64,000 bases of DNA, taken from assembly GCA_965237875.1 (NCBI GenBank), contig CBDEGP010000002.1:2040142-2104141 (forward strand), read 5' to 3'. Shown here in pieces: positions 34,430 through 45,058 of this stretch. Below the pieces are notes generated by a model. That model was not told where the DNA came from. It saw nothing but the letters and a program-made list of their open reading frames with translations, and made no database searches. The DNA comes from DAOUJI01 sp965237875. Its GTDB lineage: Bacteria > Chloroflexota > Dehalococcoidia > Lucifugimonadales > JAGWBF01. Position 1 is the stretch's first letter, and every line of letters starts with the position of its first letter. The position numbers and the translations under genes were made by a program.

Positions 34430-35389
34430 ATGCAGACATACATACTGAAACGTGTGCTGTTGTTCGTCCCAACTCTATGGTTGGTGACGCTATTGGTGTT
34501 CGTCATCCTGCGCATTGTGCCAGGGGACCCCGCTCTGGTGTCGCTAGCTGGCTCGTCGGGGTCAGGATTCTTCACAAAGGAGCAGCTCCAAGCCGAGCGG
34601 GTCAAGCTGGGAACCGACCGCCCCATAGCGGTCCAATACGGAGACTGGATGTGGGGTATGCTCCACCTGGACTTCGGGACTTCCATTCATTTTGGAAAAC
34701 CGGTGACAGAAAGTCTAAAAGACCGTTTTCCGGTGACTCTGGAGTTGACCGTGATGGCGCTGCTGATGGCTGCGGTAGTTGCCATACCTCTTGGGGCAGT
34801 CTCGGCCATCAAGCAGGACAGACTGCCGGACTATATTAGCCGGGCCATCACCACTGCGGGCATAGCCTTCCCGAACTTTTGGATCGCCGTCCTCCTGGTC
34901 TACTTTCTGGTGAATGTATTCGAGTGGGCTCCTCCGCTCGACTATGCCGACGTTTGGGAGAATCCCACCCGCAACTTGGAGCAGCTTGTTCTCCCCGCCC
35001 TCGCTCTCTCATTGACCCACATGGCGTTCATTGCCAGGATTACTCGCTCTTCAGTGCTTGAGGTCCTTCGAGAGGACTATATACGCACGGCCCGCTCCAA
35101 AGGGCTTCCGGAGTCGGTGGTGATTTCCCGGCACACGCTTAGGAATGCAATACTGCCAATCATCACAGTCGGCGGCTACGAGTTCACGCGGCTGATAGGC
35201 GGCACTGTGATAGTCGAGAGGATATTCACTGTGCCGGGGGTGGGGAATCTGCTCATTAGCGCCATCACTCGCCGGGACTATCCCGACATTCAGGGGATAA
35301 CCATTGCAATCACCGTGATAGTCCTTTTCGTGAACCTGGTGATTGACCTTCTCTACGCTTGGTTGGAGCCCAGGATACGTTTCACTTGA
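34430..35389 (+). CDS. ABC transporter permease, DppB/OppB type
   Basis: A 319-residue membrane protein. It begins MQTYILKRVLLFVPTLWLVTLLVFVILRIVPGDP, the standard first segment, with about six membrane helices and the cytoplasmic EAA-type loop DYIRTARSKGLPESVVISRHTLRNAILPIITVGG that docks on the ATPase, closing with ITVIVLFVNLVIDLLYAWLEPRIR. It pairs with the permease downstream and is fed by the divergent lipoproteins. No ATPase gene follows, so the transporter must use one from elsewhere. Confidence 0.95.
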   Translation: MQTYILKRVLLFVPTLWLVTLLVFVILRIVPGDPALVSLAGSSGSGFFTKEQLQAERVKLGTDRPIAVQYGDWMWGMLHLDFGTSIHFGKPVTESLKDRFPVTLELTVMALLMAAVVAIPLGAVSAIKQDRLPDYISRAITTAGIAFPNFWIAVLLVYFLVNVFEWAPPLDYADVWENPTRNLEQLVLPALALSLTHMAFIARITRSSVLEVLREDYIRTARSKGLPESVVISRHTLRNAILPIITVGGYEFTRLIGGTVIVERIFTVPGVGNLLISAITRRDYPDIQGITIAITVIVLFVNLVIDLLYAWLEPRIRFT

Positions 35390-35428
35390 GCATACGGTAC
35401 ACCGAATGAGGATTCGAAACGTTAAGCG

Positions 35429-36343
35429 ATGAGTCAGGATAGCCAGACGGGAACCTTGTCCACTGCGGCCGCAGCTTCCATGTTGCGGCCAAAACGTAGT
35501 TTCTGGTTCCACTTGGGGTTCTTCTTTCGGAAGAAACCTCTCGCCGCCTTCGGAGCCGTGGTAGCCGTTGTATTGATACTGATCGCCGTTTTGGCCCCTT
35601 TCATCACACCCCATGACCCAGACAAGTCCAACTCGAAGGACCGTCACGCCAAACCCAACACCGAGAACTGGTTTGGCACCGACGATTTCGGTAGAGACGT
35701 ATTCAGCCGGCTAATTATGGGAGCTCGTATATCTCTTCGTGTTGGGGTTATCAGCGCCTTCGCGGGGTGCGCAATCGGACTGATAATAGGGATAGTCAGC
35801 TCCTACTTTGGAGGCGCCGTAGACCTGCTGGTCCAACGCCTCGTGGATGGGCTCATATCATTCCCGGCCCTGGTGCTTGTATTGGCCATCGTGGCCGCCT
35901 TGGGCAGTTCCCTGAACAACGTCACCATCGCTCTAAGCATTCTCTTCATACCAAGCACGGCGCGCATCGTCCGGTCGCGGGCGCTTAGCATAAAGGAGAT
36001 GGACTACGTACTCGCCGCCAAATCTGTGGGAGCGCATCATGGCCGCATCATCCTTCGACACATCCTTCCCAATTGCATGTCCGTTTTCATAGTTCTGGTC
36101 ACCTATCAATTGGGAGTCGCCATTATAGCCGAGGCTGGCCTCAGCTTCCTCGGGCTGGGTGTGGGTGTGGACGAGCCGTCGTGGGGAACCATGCTCCGTG
36201 CAGGCTCCAAGGGTTACGTTGGCGTCAACCCGCTGCTGCCCGTCTTTCCCGGCTTGGCCATAGCGGTGGTGGTCTTCTCCTGGAACATCCTCGGGGACGG
36301 CCTCCGGGATGTTTTGGACCCCCGCCTGAGGGGCGCAGTGTAG
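35429..36343 (+). CDS. ABC transporter permease, DppC/OppC type
   Basis: A 304-residue membrane protein with the OppC N-terminal segment (FFFRKKPLAAFGAVVAVVLILIAVLAPFITPHDP), NWFGTDDFGRDVFSRLIMGARISL, the ATPase-contact loop DYVLAAKSVGAHHGRIILRHILPNCMSVFIV, and PEPSWGTM-like EPSWGTMLRAG. It follows the DppB-type gene by 39 bases in the same direction, forming a two-gene permease operon. The operon ends here; the ATPase genes usually found next are missing. Confidence 0.95.
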   Translation: MSQDSQTGTLSTAAAASMLRPKRSFWFHLGFFFRKKPLAAFGAVVAVVLILIAVLAPFITPHDPDKSNSKDRHAKPNTENWFGTDDFGRDVFSRLIMGARISLRVGVISAFAGCAIGLIIGIVSSYFGGAVDLLVQRLVDGLISFPALVLVLAIVAALGSSLNNVTIALSILFIPSTARIVRSRALSIKEMDYVLAAKSVGAHHGRIILRHILPNCMSVFIVLVTYQLGVAIIAEAGLSFLGLGVGVDEPSWGTMLRAGSKGYVGVNPLLPVFPGLAIAVVVFSWNILGDGLRDVLDPRLRGAV

Positions 36344-36450
36344 AGACGCCGGCAGTCCGTCCCGTGCAGCGGGGCATCACCACGAAAATAGACGGCGACA
36401 TTCCCACCCGTCTTTCCGGCGGAGGTCGAATCTGAATCCACGTCCACTGG

Positions 36451-36470
36451 ACTCCGGCCTACGCCGGAGT
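36451..36470. repeat. short palindrome after the permease operon
   Basis: ACTCCGGC-CTAC-GCCGGAGT, 8-bp stem, about 108 bases past the DppC-type stop, resembling dispersed palindromic repeats. It stands at the break where the ATP-grasp gene is truncated (36491). Confidence 0.55.
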
Positions 36471-36490
36471 GACGACGCGGGGTATGCCCT

Positions 36491-36736
36491 ATTTTCATCG
36501 CCCAAGAGACGCTGGACTTCTCCCAACATCTGGTCTTAGATGAGTCGAAGGGCGAATTCCAGGAGCGTTACGTCGACCTGCGGGTGTTTGCCATCCAAAA
36601 CGGCGACGGCAAGGTTACAGTGTTTCCAGGAGGTCTTACCAGGGTCTCGAAGCCTTCCGGCCGGGTCACCAACAACTCATCAGGAGGGTCATGCAAGCCG
36701 AGTTGGGTAGTCAGGCAGCCAACGAATCCATTCTAG
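36491..36736 (+). pseudogene. circularly permuted ATP-grasp protein, C-terminal remnant
   Basis: The frame gives IFIAQETLDFSQHLV...ERYVDLRVFAIQNGDGKVTVFPGGLTRVSKPSGRVTNNSSGGSCKPSWVV, stop at 36734. This is the end of type-2 circularly permuted ATP-grasp proteins (LRVFAV..GDG..V.PGGLTRV......SSGGGSKDTWV), normally 450-500 residues; everything before the last 80 is missing. In many bacteria such a gene precedes an alpha-E and a transglutaminase gene, both also present here in damaged form. Confidence 0.75.
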
Positions 36737-37598
36737 TGCATTACGCCTACGTGGCCAGGTATGAATACTCCGATGTCGTAGTCCAGAACGATAATTTCCT
36801 AAGGGTTTCGGCATACACTGACGGGCGTCAGAAAGCCGCGAGCTATGACGTTGAAACCACGCCGCCGGGTAGAAAAGTGGAGTACTCGGACCGCCTGGGG
36901 AACGTAGTCCACGGGTCCGCGTGACGGTCCCCCATCAGGAGCTCATCATCGCCACCATCGGACAAGCGTACCTGGGCAAGGCCTCGTCTCCGGTCGCAGA
37001 CTTGCCCCTGTCATCGTTCAGGCACGAACCGGATGCAGAGGAGTTCCTGACGCCGACTCCGCTGGTGGACCCCGCCACGGTAGAGGAGGAGGCCAGAGCC
37101 ATAGTGAGCGGGGCCGGCGCTCTTCTCGAGGCCGTAAGCAGCATCGTCATGTGGGTGAATGAGAGAGTCGAGTACGAACGCGGGAACACTTCCGTCGCCA
37201 CCACCGCCACGGACGTTTTGGCCTCGATGAAGGGCGTATGCCAGGACAAGACCCATCTGGCGTTGGGCATGATGCGGGCTGTGGGAATCCCGGCCAGATA
37301 CGTGAGCGGGCTGTTGACCCGTCAACCCGGTGAGACCCACGCCTGGCTGGAGTTCCTGCACCCTGAAGCGGGCTGGCTGCCCGCCGACCCCACAAAAGGA
37401 GTGGTGATAGAAACGGGGACCAACTACCTCAAGTTCGGCGTGGGCCGGGACTACTCGGAAGCGCCGCCGGTCTCCGGCTCCTTCATCTCCAGAGGCTTCG
37501 GGCAGCTGGACGTGGCCACGGCCCAAGTTTACTTCGATCGGGACTCCGTTTCTTTCGAGGACGCCCGGGGTCTCATGGATCCGTACCCCATATGCTAG
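36691..37598 (+). pseudogene. transglutaminase-like protein, split by a frameshift
   Basis: The N-terminal bacterial transglutaminase domain (VHYAYVARYEYSDVVVQNDNFLRVSAY...SYDVETTPPGRKVEYSDRLGNVVHG) runs to a stop at 36924. The core continues in another frame from about 36910 (VTVPHQELIIATIGQAYLG...). In relatives these two are one chain (FGNVVHRVTVPHxELxI), so a single-base change near 36905 splits the gene; GTG overlapping the stop (GTGA) could also allow reinitiation. The core keeps the triad: Cys in KGVCQDKTHLALGMMRAVGIPARYVSG, His in ETHAWLEF, Asp in WLPADPTKG. Confidence 0.8.
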
Positions 37599-37658
37599 TC
37601 CTTGTTCAATGCTGCGCCCAATTGTATGCCCTATTCTATTAGCGAGGTCTGCACGTAT

Positions 37659-38184
37659 ATGACTGAACCAAGGTCTATATCCTTCAGCGGCGACCGGTGG
37701 CTCACCGACTCCAGGGTGTACAACCTGATCTGGTTGGGACGCTGGCTGGAACGGGCCGAAAACATCGCACGAGTGGTGAACACCGCCGCCCGGGCGGCAG
37801 TGATAAATGGGACCGACCACCGGACATTTCAGGAATCTCTTGGCGCCTCGGCGGCTGCCTGGGGGATATACATTGACGACCCGCACCAGTCTCTTTCAAT
37901 GCTGCTGAAGGACCACAGCGCGTCGTCGATATATCGCAGCATGTCCACCGCCCGCAGCAACGCCACCCACGTGGGCACCGTGGAGTTGCTGCGGGCCATT
38001 TACCGGCGTGTTGTCCGATCTGGAGGATGAAACCCCTCTCGCCAACTCCCCGGAAGAGGCCCAAAAACTGACCGGCCGGGTGCTGGAAGGTCTGGACCAG
38101 ATCTACAAGATAATTGACGACAGCTGGTTCCATCAGGAGGCTCTGTCGGAAGAAGAGGTCTATCTCCGATTCGTCCAGCAGTGA
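37659..38184 (+). pseudogene. alpha-E (DUF403) domain protein, short and frameshifted
   Basis: Starts MTEPRSISFSGDRWLTDSRVYNLIWLGRWLERAENIARVVNTAARAAV, the first helices of the alpha-E fold (IYWLGRYLERAENTARLL in relatives). After VELLRAI the frame shifts at about 38003; the next frame continues GVLSDLEDETPLANSPEEAQKLTGRVLEGLDQIYKIIDDSWFHQEALSEEEVYLRFVQQ, stop 38182-38184. Total length about 175 residues is well below the usual 300, so an internal part is also gone. It completes a decayed ATP-grasp/transglutaminase/alpha-E locus. Confidence 0.7.
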
Positions 38185-38216
38185 CCCGCGTGGAGCGAAA
38201 AGGGCGCTGCTGCGGG

Positions 38217-39074
38217 TCAAGCCGCCGGACGCGCCGCCGCGGCCGCATAGCCCACCACGCTAGAGGACTCCCCCATAGTGTCGGCCGTGGTGCCGTAGGC
38301 CAGGACCCGCACGGCGGTGGCCCCGGCTGCGGACATGGCTGAAATCATGGCGATGACGGCCCCCGGACCACACATATTGACGCCTCCAGGGCCCACAAGT
38401 CCGGTCAGCTTTTCGGTGTCCATGTCCCGAATGGCCTGCAACGCCCGCAGGTCGCCGTCCCTCGCTCTGCTTTCGGGCATGTTGTGGGACAGGTCGGAGC
38501 TGGCCAGGATTGCCGCCGGACGTCCGTCCAAGGACTCCACCAACGCCTGACCAAGGGCGATGCAGTCATACACTGTCTCGCCTCGCAGACCGATGGGCAG
38601 GATTCTGACTTTGTCTCCAAAGAGATGCAGCAAAAAGGGCAGCTGCACCTCTATGGAGTGCTCCCACCGGTGGGACTCTGAGTCTTCTTTAACAGACGGC
38701 AGCAGGCCGCAGAGCCGCCGGGTCGATTCCGTGTCCACGTCCAGTCCTCCTATGGGGGTCTCCCATCTCTGCCAGGAGGAGAGGGCCATCTCGCGGCCCT
38801 GACCCCAGTGGTTCGGACCCAGAATCACGGCCACCTCCAGCCGGCCAAGGCGGGCCATCAGGTGATAGGCATGGGCCGCCACCGGACCGGACTCGTGATA
38901 GGACCCGTGGGGAACTATGAGTCCGGCCAGACCCTGCATCGGGTCAGCAAACTCCAAGGGAAGCCTCCGGGGCCCCACGGAATGCTGGTAGCACCTTCTG
39001 ATGAGCCGCAGCAAGCGGTCGGGATCATCGGGATAAAGCTGGCCTGCAACAGCCGGTTGGCGTATTCCTTCCAT
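38217..39074 (-). CDS. MEMO1-family protein (AmmeMemoRadiSam system protein B)
   Basis: A 285-residue protein with the MEMO family marks: RQPAVAGQLYPDD start, LAGLIVPHGSYHESGPVAAHAYHLM (metal His), ILGPNHWG, EHSIEVQLPFLLHLFGDKVRILPI, ILASSDLSHN and GPGAVIAMISA. The fold is like class III extradiol dioxygenases. Members commonly sit with an AMMECR1 and a radical SAM gene; neither is adjacent here, so the partner genes may be elsewhere or lost. Function in bacteria is unknown. It converges on the decayed alpha-E gene. Confidence 0.93.
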   Translation of the reverse strand: MEGIRQPAVAGQLYPDDPDRLLRLIRRCYQHSVGPRRLPLEFADPMQGLAGLIVPHGSYHESGPVAAHAYHLMARLGRLEVAVILGPNHWGQGREMALSSWQRWETPIGGLDVDTESTRRLCGLLPSVKEDSESHRWEHSIEVQLPFLLHLFGDKVRILPIGLRGETVYDCIALGQALVESLDGRPAAILASSDLSHNMPESRARDGDLRALQAIRDMDTEKLTGLVGPGGVNMCGPGAVIAMISAMSAAGATAVRVLAYGTTADTMGESSSVVGYAAAAARPAA

Positions 39075-39310
39075 GCTAGGGCCATAGTCGGGCCAAACTT
39101 GGGCCGGACCTAGGCCGCCCTCCTTTTTGGCCCATTATAAATCAACGCGGGGAACTATGAGGCGGAGTTGTGCAACGGATAGGCCAACCTTTCGTCAGAC
39201 AGCCAGCGGCCGTTGACGGCAGCCGAAAGTTCGCCCTCACCGGGGAGTTGTGGGCCGCTAGCCTGGTAGTATAAGGTAAGGGCCGGGCCTACTTCAGCCG
39301 GGGGTGAGAC

Positions 39311-40279
39311 ATGGGGTTCAAGCTGCTGATATTGGGCGACGGTGAAGCCGACGATTGGCGCCTCAGGGACTGGCCTCCCAGGCTCAAGGAGGCCGCTCCG
39401 GACATCGACGTAACAACCTGCCGGAGCGTGGGAGAAGCCCTGGAGGTCATCGGAGACATGGACGCGGCTTTCGGCAACATAGTCCCGGAGTTGTTCGAAA
39501 AAGGAGTCAACCTGAAATGGGTGGCCTGTCCCCAGGCCGGGCCTCCCGCGGGCTGGTACCACCAGGGCCTCATCAACAGCGGCGTGGTTGTGACCAACAC
39601 CCGGGGAATCTACAACGACTACATAAGTTCGCACATCATGTCATTCGTGCTGGCTTTCGCCAAGGGTCTCCACCTCTACATGCCCCTGCAGATGCAGAAG
39701 GAGTGGAAGCAGGTCTACGAGCCCATTTATCTGCCCGACGCCACCGCCGTGGTTGTGGGGGCCGGGGGCATCGGCGCAGAGGCGGGCCGGCTGTGCGCCG
39801 AGTTCGGCATGACGGTCCTGGCGGTGGACCCGCGGGTGGACGAACCGCCGCCGGGGTTCTCGGAGGTCCACGACCCTGACGGCCTGCTCCAGACGCTCTC
39901 AAGAGGAGATTTCGTCATCGTCACCGTGCCGGAGACCCCGGACACCCAGGGGATGTTTGGGCGAGAGCAGTTCCGCGCCATGAAGAGGTCCGCTTACTTC
40001 ATAAACATTGGCCGGGGCGCCACGGTGGAGTTGGACGACCTTACGGCGGCCCTCCAGTCGGGGGAGATTGCGGGAGCGGGGCTGGACGTGTTCCAGGTCG
40101 AGCCGCTGCCTGCAGAGCATCCCCTGTGGACGGCTCCTGGGGTTCTGATCACGCCCCACGTGGCGGGCCGAGGCCCCTACGTGAATGACCGGCGCACCGA
40201 GCTGTTCATAGACAACTGCCTCCGCTTCAACGAAGGACAGCCTCTACGCAACGAGGTGGACAAGGCCAAGTGGTTCTAG
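39311..40279 (+). CDS. D-2-hydroxyacid dehydrogenase (NAD-dependent)
   Basis: A 322-residue protein with the split catalytic/NAD domain layout. The cofactor loop VVVGAGGIGAEAGRLCAEFG and the acidic VDPR end indicate NAD. Active-site Arg lies in INIGRGATVELDDL, Glu in GAGLDVFQVEPLPAEHPLW, and His in LITPHVAGRGPYVNDR. ACPQAGPPAGWYHQG in the substrate domain is unusual (many relatives have A-G-V-D), so the acid used may be unusual too. A 2-ketoacid or hydroxyacid from the catabolic genes is likely. Upstream spacing to the MEMO gene is 236 bases with divergent orientation. Confidence 0.92.
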   Translation: MGFKLLILGDGEADDWRLRDWPPRLKEAAPDIDVTTCRSVGEALEVIGDMDAAFGNIVPELFEKGVNLKWVACPQAGPPAGWYHQGLINSGVVVTNTRGIYNDYISSHIMSFVLAFAKGLHLYMPLQMQKEWKQVYEPIYLPDATAVVVGAGGIGAEAGRLCAEFGMTVLAVDPRVDEPPPGFSEVHDPDGLLQTLSRGDFVIVTVPETPDTQGMFGREQFRAMKRSAYFINIGRGATVELDDLTAALQSGEIAGAGLDVFQVEPLPAEHPLWTAPGVLITPHVAGRGPYVNDRRTELFIDNCLRFNEGQPLRNEVDKAKWF

Positions 40280-40385
40280 GGGACGGTTTAACGCAATGCC
40301 GCAGGGGCGCAATGCAGCAAAGGATATAGTGGAGACGCGGAGCCATTGCATCATGGCGTCCTTGCGTTCTTGTGTGGAAAAACAC

Positions 40386-40414
40386 TTGACTCGCAGAAAG
40401 GGCAGTCCTATAAT
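40386..40414 (+). promoter_or_regulatory. strong sigma70-type promoter of the 23S rRNA gene
   Basis: TTGACT (40386-40391), exactly 17 bases, TATAAT (40409-40414). Transcription would start about 40421, giving a 175-base leader to the 23S gene. An 11-bp hairpin (GAGCGGCGGCT / AGCCGCCGCTC, 40483-40516) lies in that leader. Confidence 0.8.
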
Positions 40415-40482
40415 GGTGTTTCACTAAGCGGCAAAGCGTATGATGAGAGACACTTAACAGGCATACGAGTTGGGAAACCCGA

Positions 40483-40516
40483 GAGCGGCGGCTACGGGGC
40501 AACCCAGCCGCCGCTC
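40483..40516 (+). other. leader hairpin between rRNA promoter and 23S
   Basis: Perfect 11-bp stem with a 12-base loop, no T-run, so more likely a processing or antitermination element than a stop. Confidence 0.5.
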
Positions 40517-40577
40517 AGTACGTAAGCCAACCGCCGCAAAGCACGTTAACAAGAGAATAGGGTCATTGAAATCCGCG

Positions 40578-40595
40578 TATGGAGTTCCTAGCGTG

Positions 40596-40602
<7 letters not shown>
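40578..40602 (+). repeat. 5' arm of the pre-23S processing stem
   Basis: These 25 bases are complementary, with one mismatch, to 43647-43671 beyond the 23S 3' end (the arms end TAGCGTGGGTTAAG here and start CTTAACCCACGCTA there). Pairing would loop out the mature rRNA and provide the double-stranded site cut by RNase III. Confidence 0.85.
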
Positions 40603-43646
<3,044 letters not shown>

Positions 43647-43654
<8 letters not shown>

Positions 43655-43671
43655 ACGCTACGAACTCCATA
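43647..43671 (+). repeat. 3' arm of the pre-23S processing stem
   Basis: Complement of 40578-40602 with one mismatched pair; see that entry. Confidence 0.85.
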
Positions 43672-43749
43672 CCAAACAAGACCCTGTTCTCATGCTCTTA
43701 ACAACCCTTTGCCCCTTGGCAACCAAAGGGGCGCTCAGGGAGGTGAGTT

Positions 43750-43875
43750 GTGCCAAAGTGCGAACACTGTAAGGGCTCCGGCGCCTGCAGAGTATTCAAC
43801 TGCCGCAATTGCGGCTCAGGCGCTCCCCACGTATGCCAGATCTGCAAAGGCTCAGGAAACGTAGAGGAAGCCTAG
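43750..43875 (+). CDS. small CxxCxGxG zinc-ribbon protein (41 aa)
   Basis: A GTG start with GGGAGGTGAG 4 bases upstream opens a 41-residue protein, MPKCEHCKGSGACRVFNCRNCGSGAPHVCQICKGSGNVEEA by segments CEHCKGSG, CRNCGSG, CQICKGSG. Three CxxCxGxG-type knots with eight cysteines resemble the cysteine-rich domain of DnaJ, which binds two zinc ions. It lies 96 bases after the 23S gene and before the initiator tRNA gene, likely in their transcript. It could be a ribosome- or RNA-linked zinc protein; function is not known to me. Codon pattern and the ribosome site make a real gene likely despite its size. Confidence 0.7.
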   Translation: MPKCEHCKGSGACRVFNCRNCGSGAPHVCQICKGSGNVEEA

Positions 43876-43971
43876 GCAGACCGACCCTCAACTTTCAAAA
43901 CCTGCAATTCGACCCGGGTGGGCGGACCCTCCGTAGGGAAGCCAGCCGCCACACCCATGTTCAAGACCCGG

Positions 43972-44046
43972 TGCGGGGTGGAGCAGTGGCAGCTCGTCGG
44001 GCTCATAACCCGAAGGTCGTTGGTTCGAGTCCAACCCCCGCTACCA
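43972..44046 (+). tRNA. initiator tRNA-fMet (anticodon CAT)
   Basis: A 75-base tRNA with CCA encoded. Anticodon loop CTCATAA; the anticodon stem has three consecutive G-C pairs (GGG/CCC), and position 1 does not pair with position 72 (T with T), both marks of initiator tRNA. T-arm GGTTCGAGTCC is canonical. The D-loop is two bases shorter than in E. coli. Confidence 0.93.
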
Positions 44047-44067
44047 AAAACCTAAGGCTGACAGACA

Positions 44068-44093
44068 GGCCCTCGGAACCAGTACCGAGGGCC
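44068..44093 (+). terminator. rho-independent terminator after tRNA-fMet
   Basis: Perfect 9-bp stem (GGCCCTCGG / CCGAGGGCC), 8-base loop, followed by TTCGCTTTGGGTTT. It closes the 23S-small protein-tRNA unit. Confidence 0.85.
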
Positions 44094-44193
44094 TTCGCTT
44101 TGGGTTTGGCCGCCGTAAACGGCTGGGGAAGACGGCCGATAACGCACTGGTGATATACTGAATACAATTATTCACAACAAGGGGGACCACGTC

Positions 44194-44421
44194 GTGGCGA
44201 CGTCTATTCGATTAGCTCCTGAAACTGAGCGCCGTATTGCTTTTTTGGCGGAGCAGACAGGGCGCACCAAGGCTTTCTACCTTCGTGAGATCATCGAAAA
44301 CGGGATAGAAGACATGGAGGACTACTACCTGGCAGCAGACGTTCTCGAGCGAGTCCGCAAAGGCCAGGAACCGGTGCATGCCGCAGCCGACGTCAGGACA
44401 GACCTTGGCTTGGACCGTTGA
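44194..44421 (+). CDS. antitoxin, RelB/ribbon-helix-helix type
   Basis: A 75-residue protein: ATSIRLAPETERRIAFLAEQTGRTKAFYLREIIENGIEDMEDYYLAADVLERVRKGQEP. The first 45 residues form a ribbon-helix-helix DNA-binding domain (TSIRL strand, two helices) and the acidic tail should cover the toxin. GTGG...GACCACGTC precedes it and may be its operator. It overlaps the toxin gene, a normal translational coupling. Confidence 0.88.
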   Translation: MATSIRLAPETERRIAFLAEQTGRTKAFYLREIIENGIEDMEDYYLAADVLERVRKGQEPVHAAADVRTDLGLDR

Positions 44422-44671
44422 ATACACTGAGACCGCCAGGACTCAGCTTCGCAAGCTTGACAGGCATATGGCTCGGCGGGTTATCGATTACATGGAGGAG
44501 CGGGTAGCTGTATCGGATAACCCGCGGCAAAGAGGTCAAGCTCTGACCGGTCCCCTAGGTGGATTGTGGCGTTATCGAGTCGGGAATTGCCGCGTTGTCT
44601 GCGACATTCAGGATGAGGCTCTGCGTGTCTTGGTCGTGAGGATCGGAGGCCGTGACCAGGTTTACCGTTGA
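44405..44671 (+). CDS. toxin, RelE/ParE family mRNA interferase
   Basis: About 88 residues from the TTG at 44405 (an ATG at 44378 is the alternative, with a longer overlap): WTVEYTETARTQLRKLDRHMARRVIDYMEERVAVSDNPRQRGQALTGPLGGLWRYRVGNCRVVCDIQDEALRVLVVRIGGRDQVYR. This is the RelE fold: LRKLD helix, G.LWRYRVG..RVVCDI strands with the Arg pair, and the closing VxRIGxRxxVYR. RelE cuts mRNA in the ribosome A site; the neighbouring antitoxin should block it. Confidence 0.9.
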   Translation: MAWTVEYTETARTQLRKLDRHMARRVIDYMEERVAVSDNPRQRGQALTGPLGGLWRYRVGNCRVVCDIQDEALRVLVVRIGGRDQVYR

Positions 44672-44994
44672 CGGCTTTTACATGAGGACTTCAGAAATGG
44701 ACAAACTTGCATTTGCCGGCGGGGAGAAACGTATAGCCATATCCGTGTCCGCATCGTCGGAGCGTTGATCACCGCTAAACCGCATCTCGCCCTGGATTTC
44801 AGCCCCGTATTGAGGCGAGCGGCATCACTTCTGTTCCCCCTGCTTCATCAACCCGAAGCCTTCCATTAACGGCATTCTTGCGCAGGCAGGAGTCCACTAT
44901 TCGGCACGCCGGACTCCGGCCCCGCCTTAGCGACTAGAGGCCCAAGAGCTGAACAACTCGTTATGGATGTGTAGACTATATATAATAATTAGTG
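44672..44994. other. intergenic stretch with a short inverted repeat
   Basis: No gene is recognised. GGAGTCC (44889-44895) and GGACTCC (44911-44917) are short complementary arms of a dispersed-repeat-like sequence. The last 50 bases are AT-rich and lead into the iron-transport promoter. Confidence 0.5.
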
Positions 44995-45023
44995 TTGACA
45001 TAGTAAATATCTTAGTTTATAAT
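44995..45023 (+). promoter_or_regulatory. consensus sigma70-type promoter of the iron-transport locus
   Basis: TTGACA (44995-45000), 17 bases, TATAAT (45018-45023): both boxes are perfect. It is 36 bases before the FbpA-like start codon. The AT-rich surround would suit a Fur-type repressor, but no clear Fur box was found. Confidence 0.85.
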
Positions 45024-45058
45024 CTCCTCCAATTTAAGGACATGGCAAGGAGTCCATT

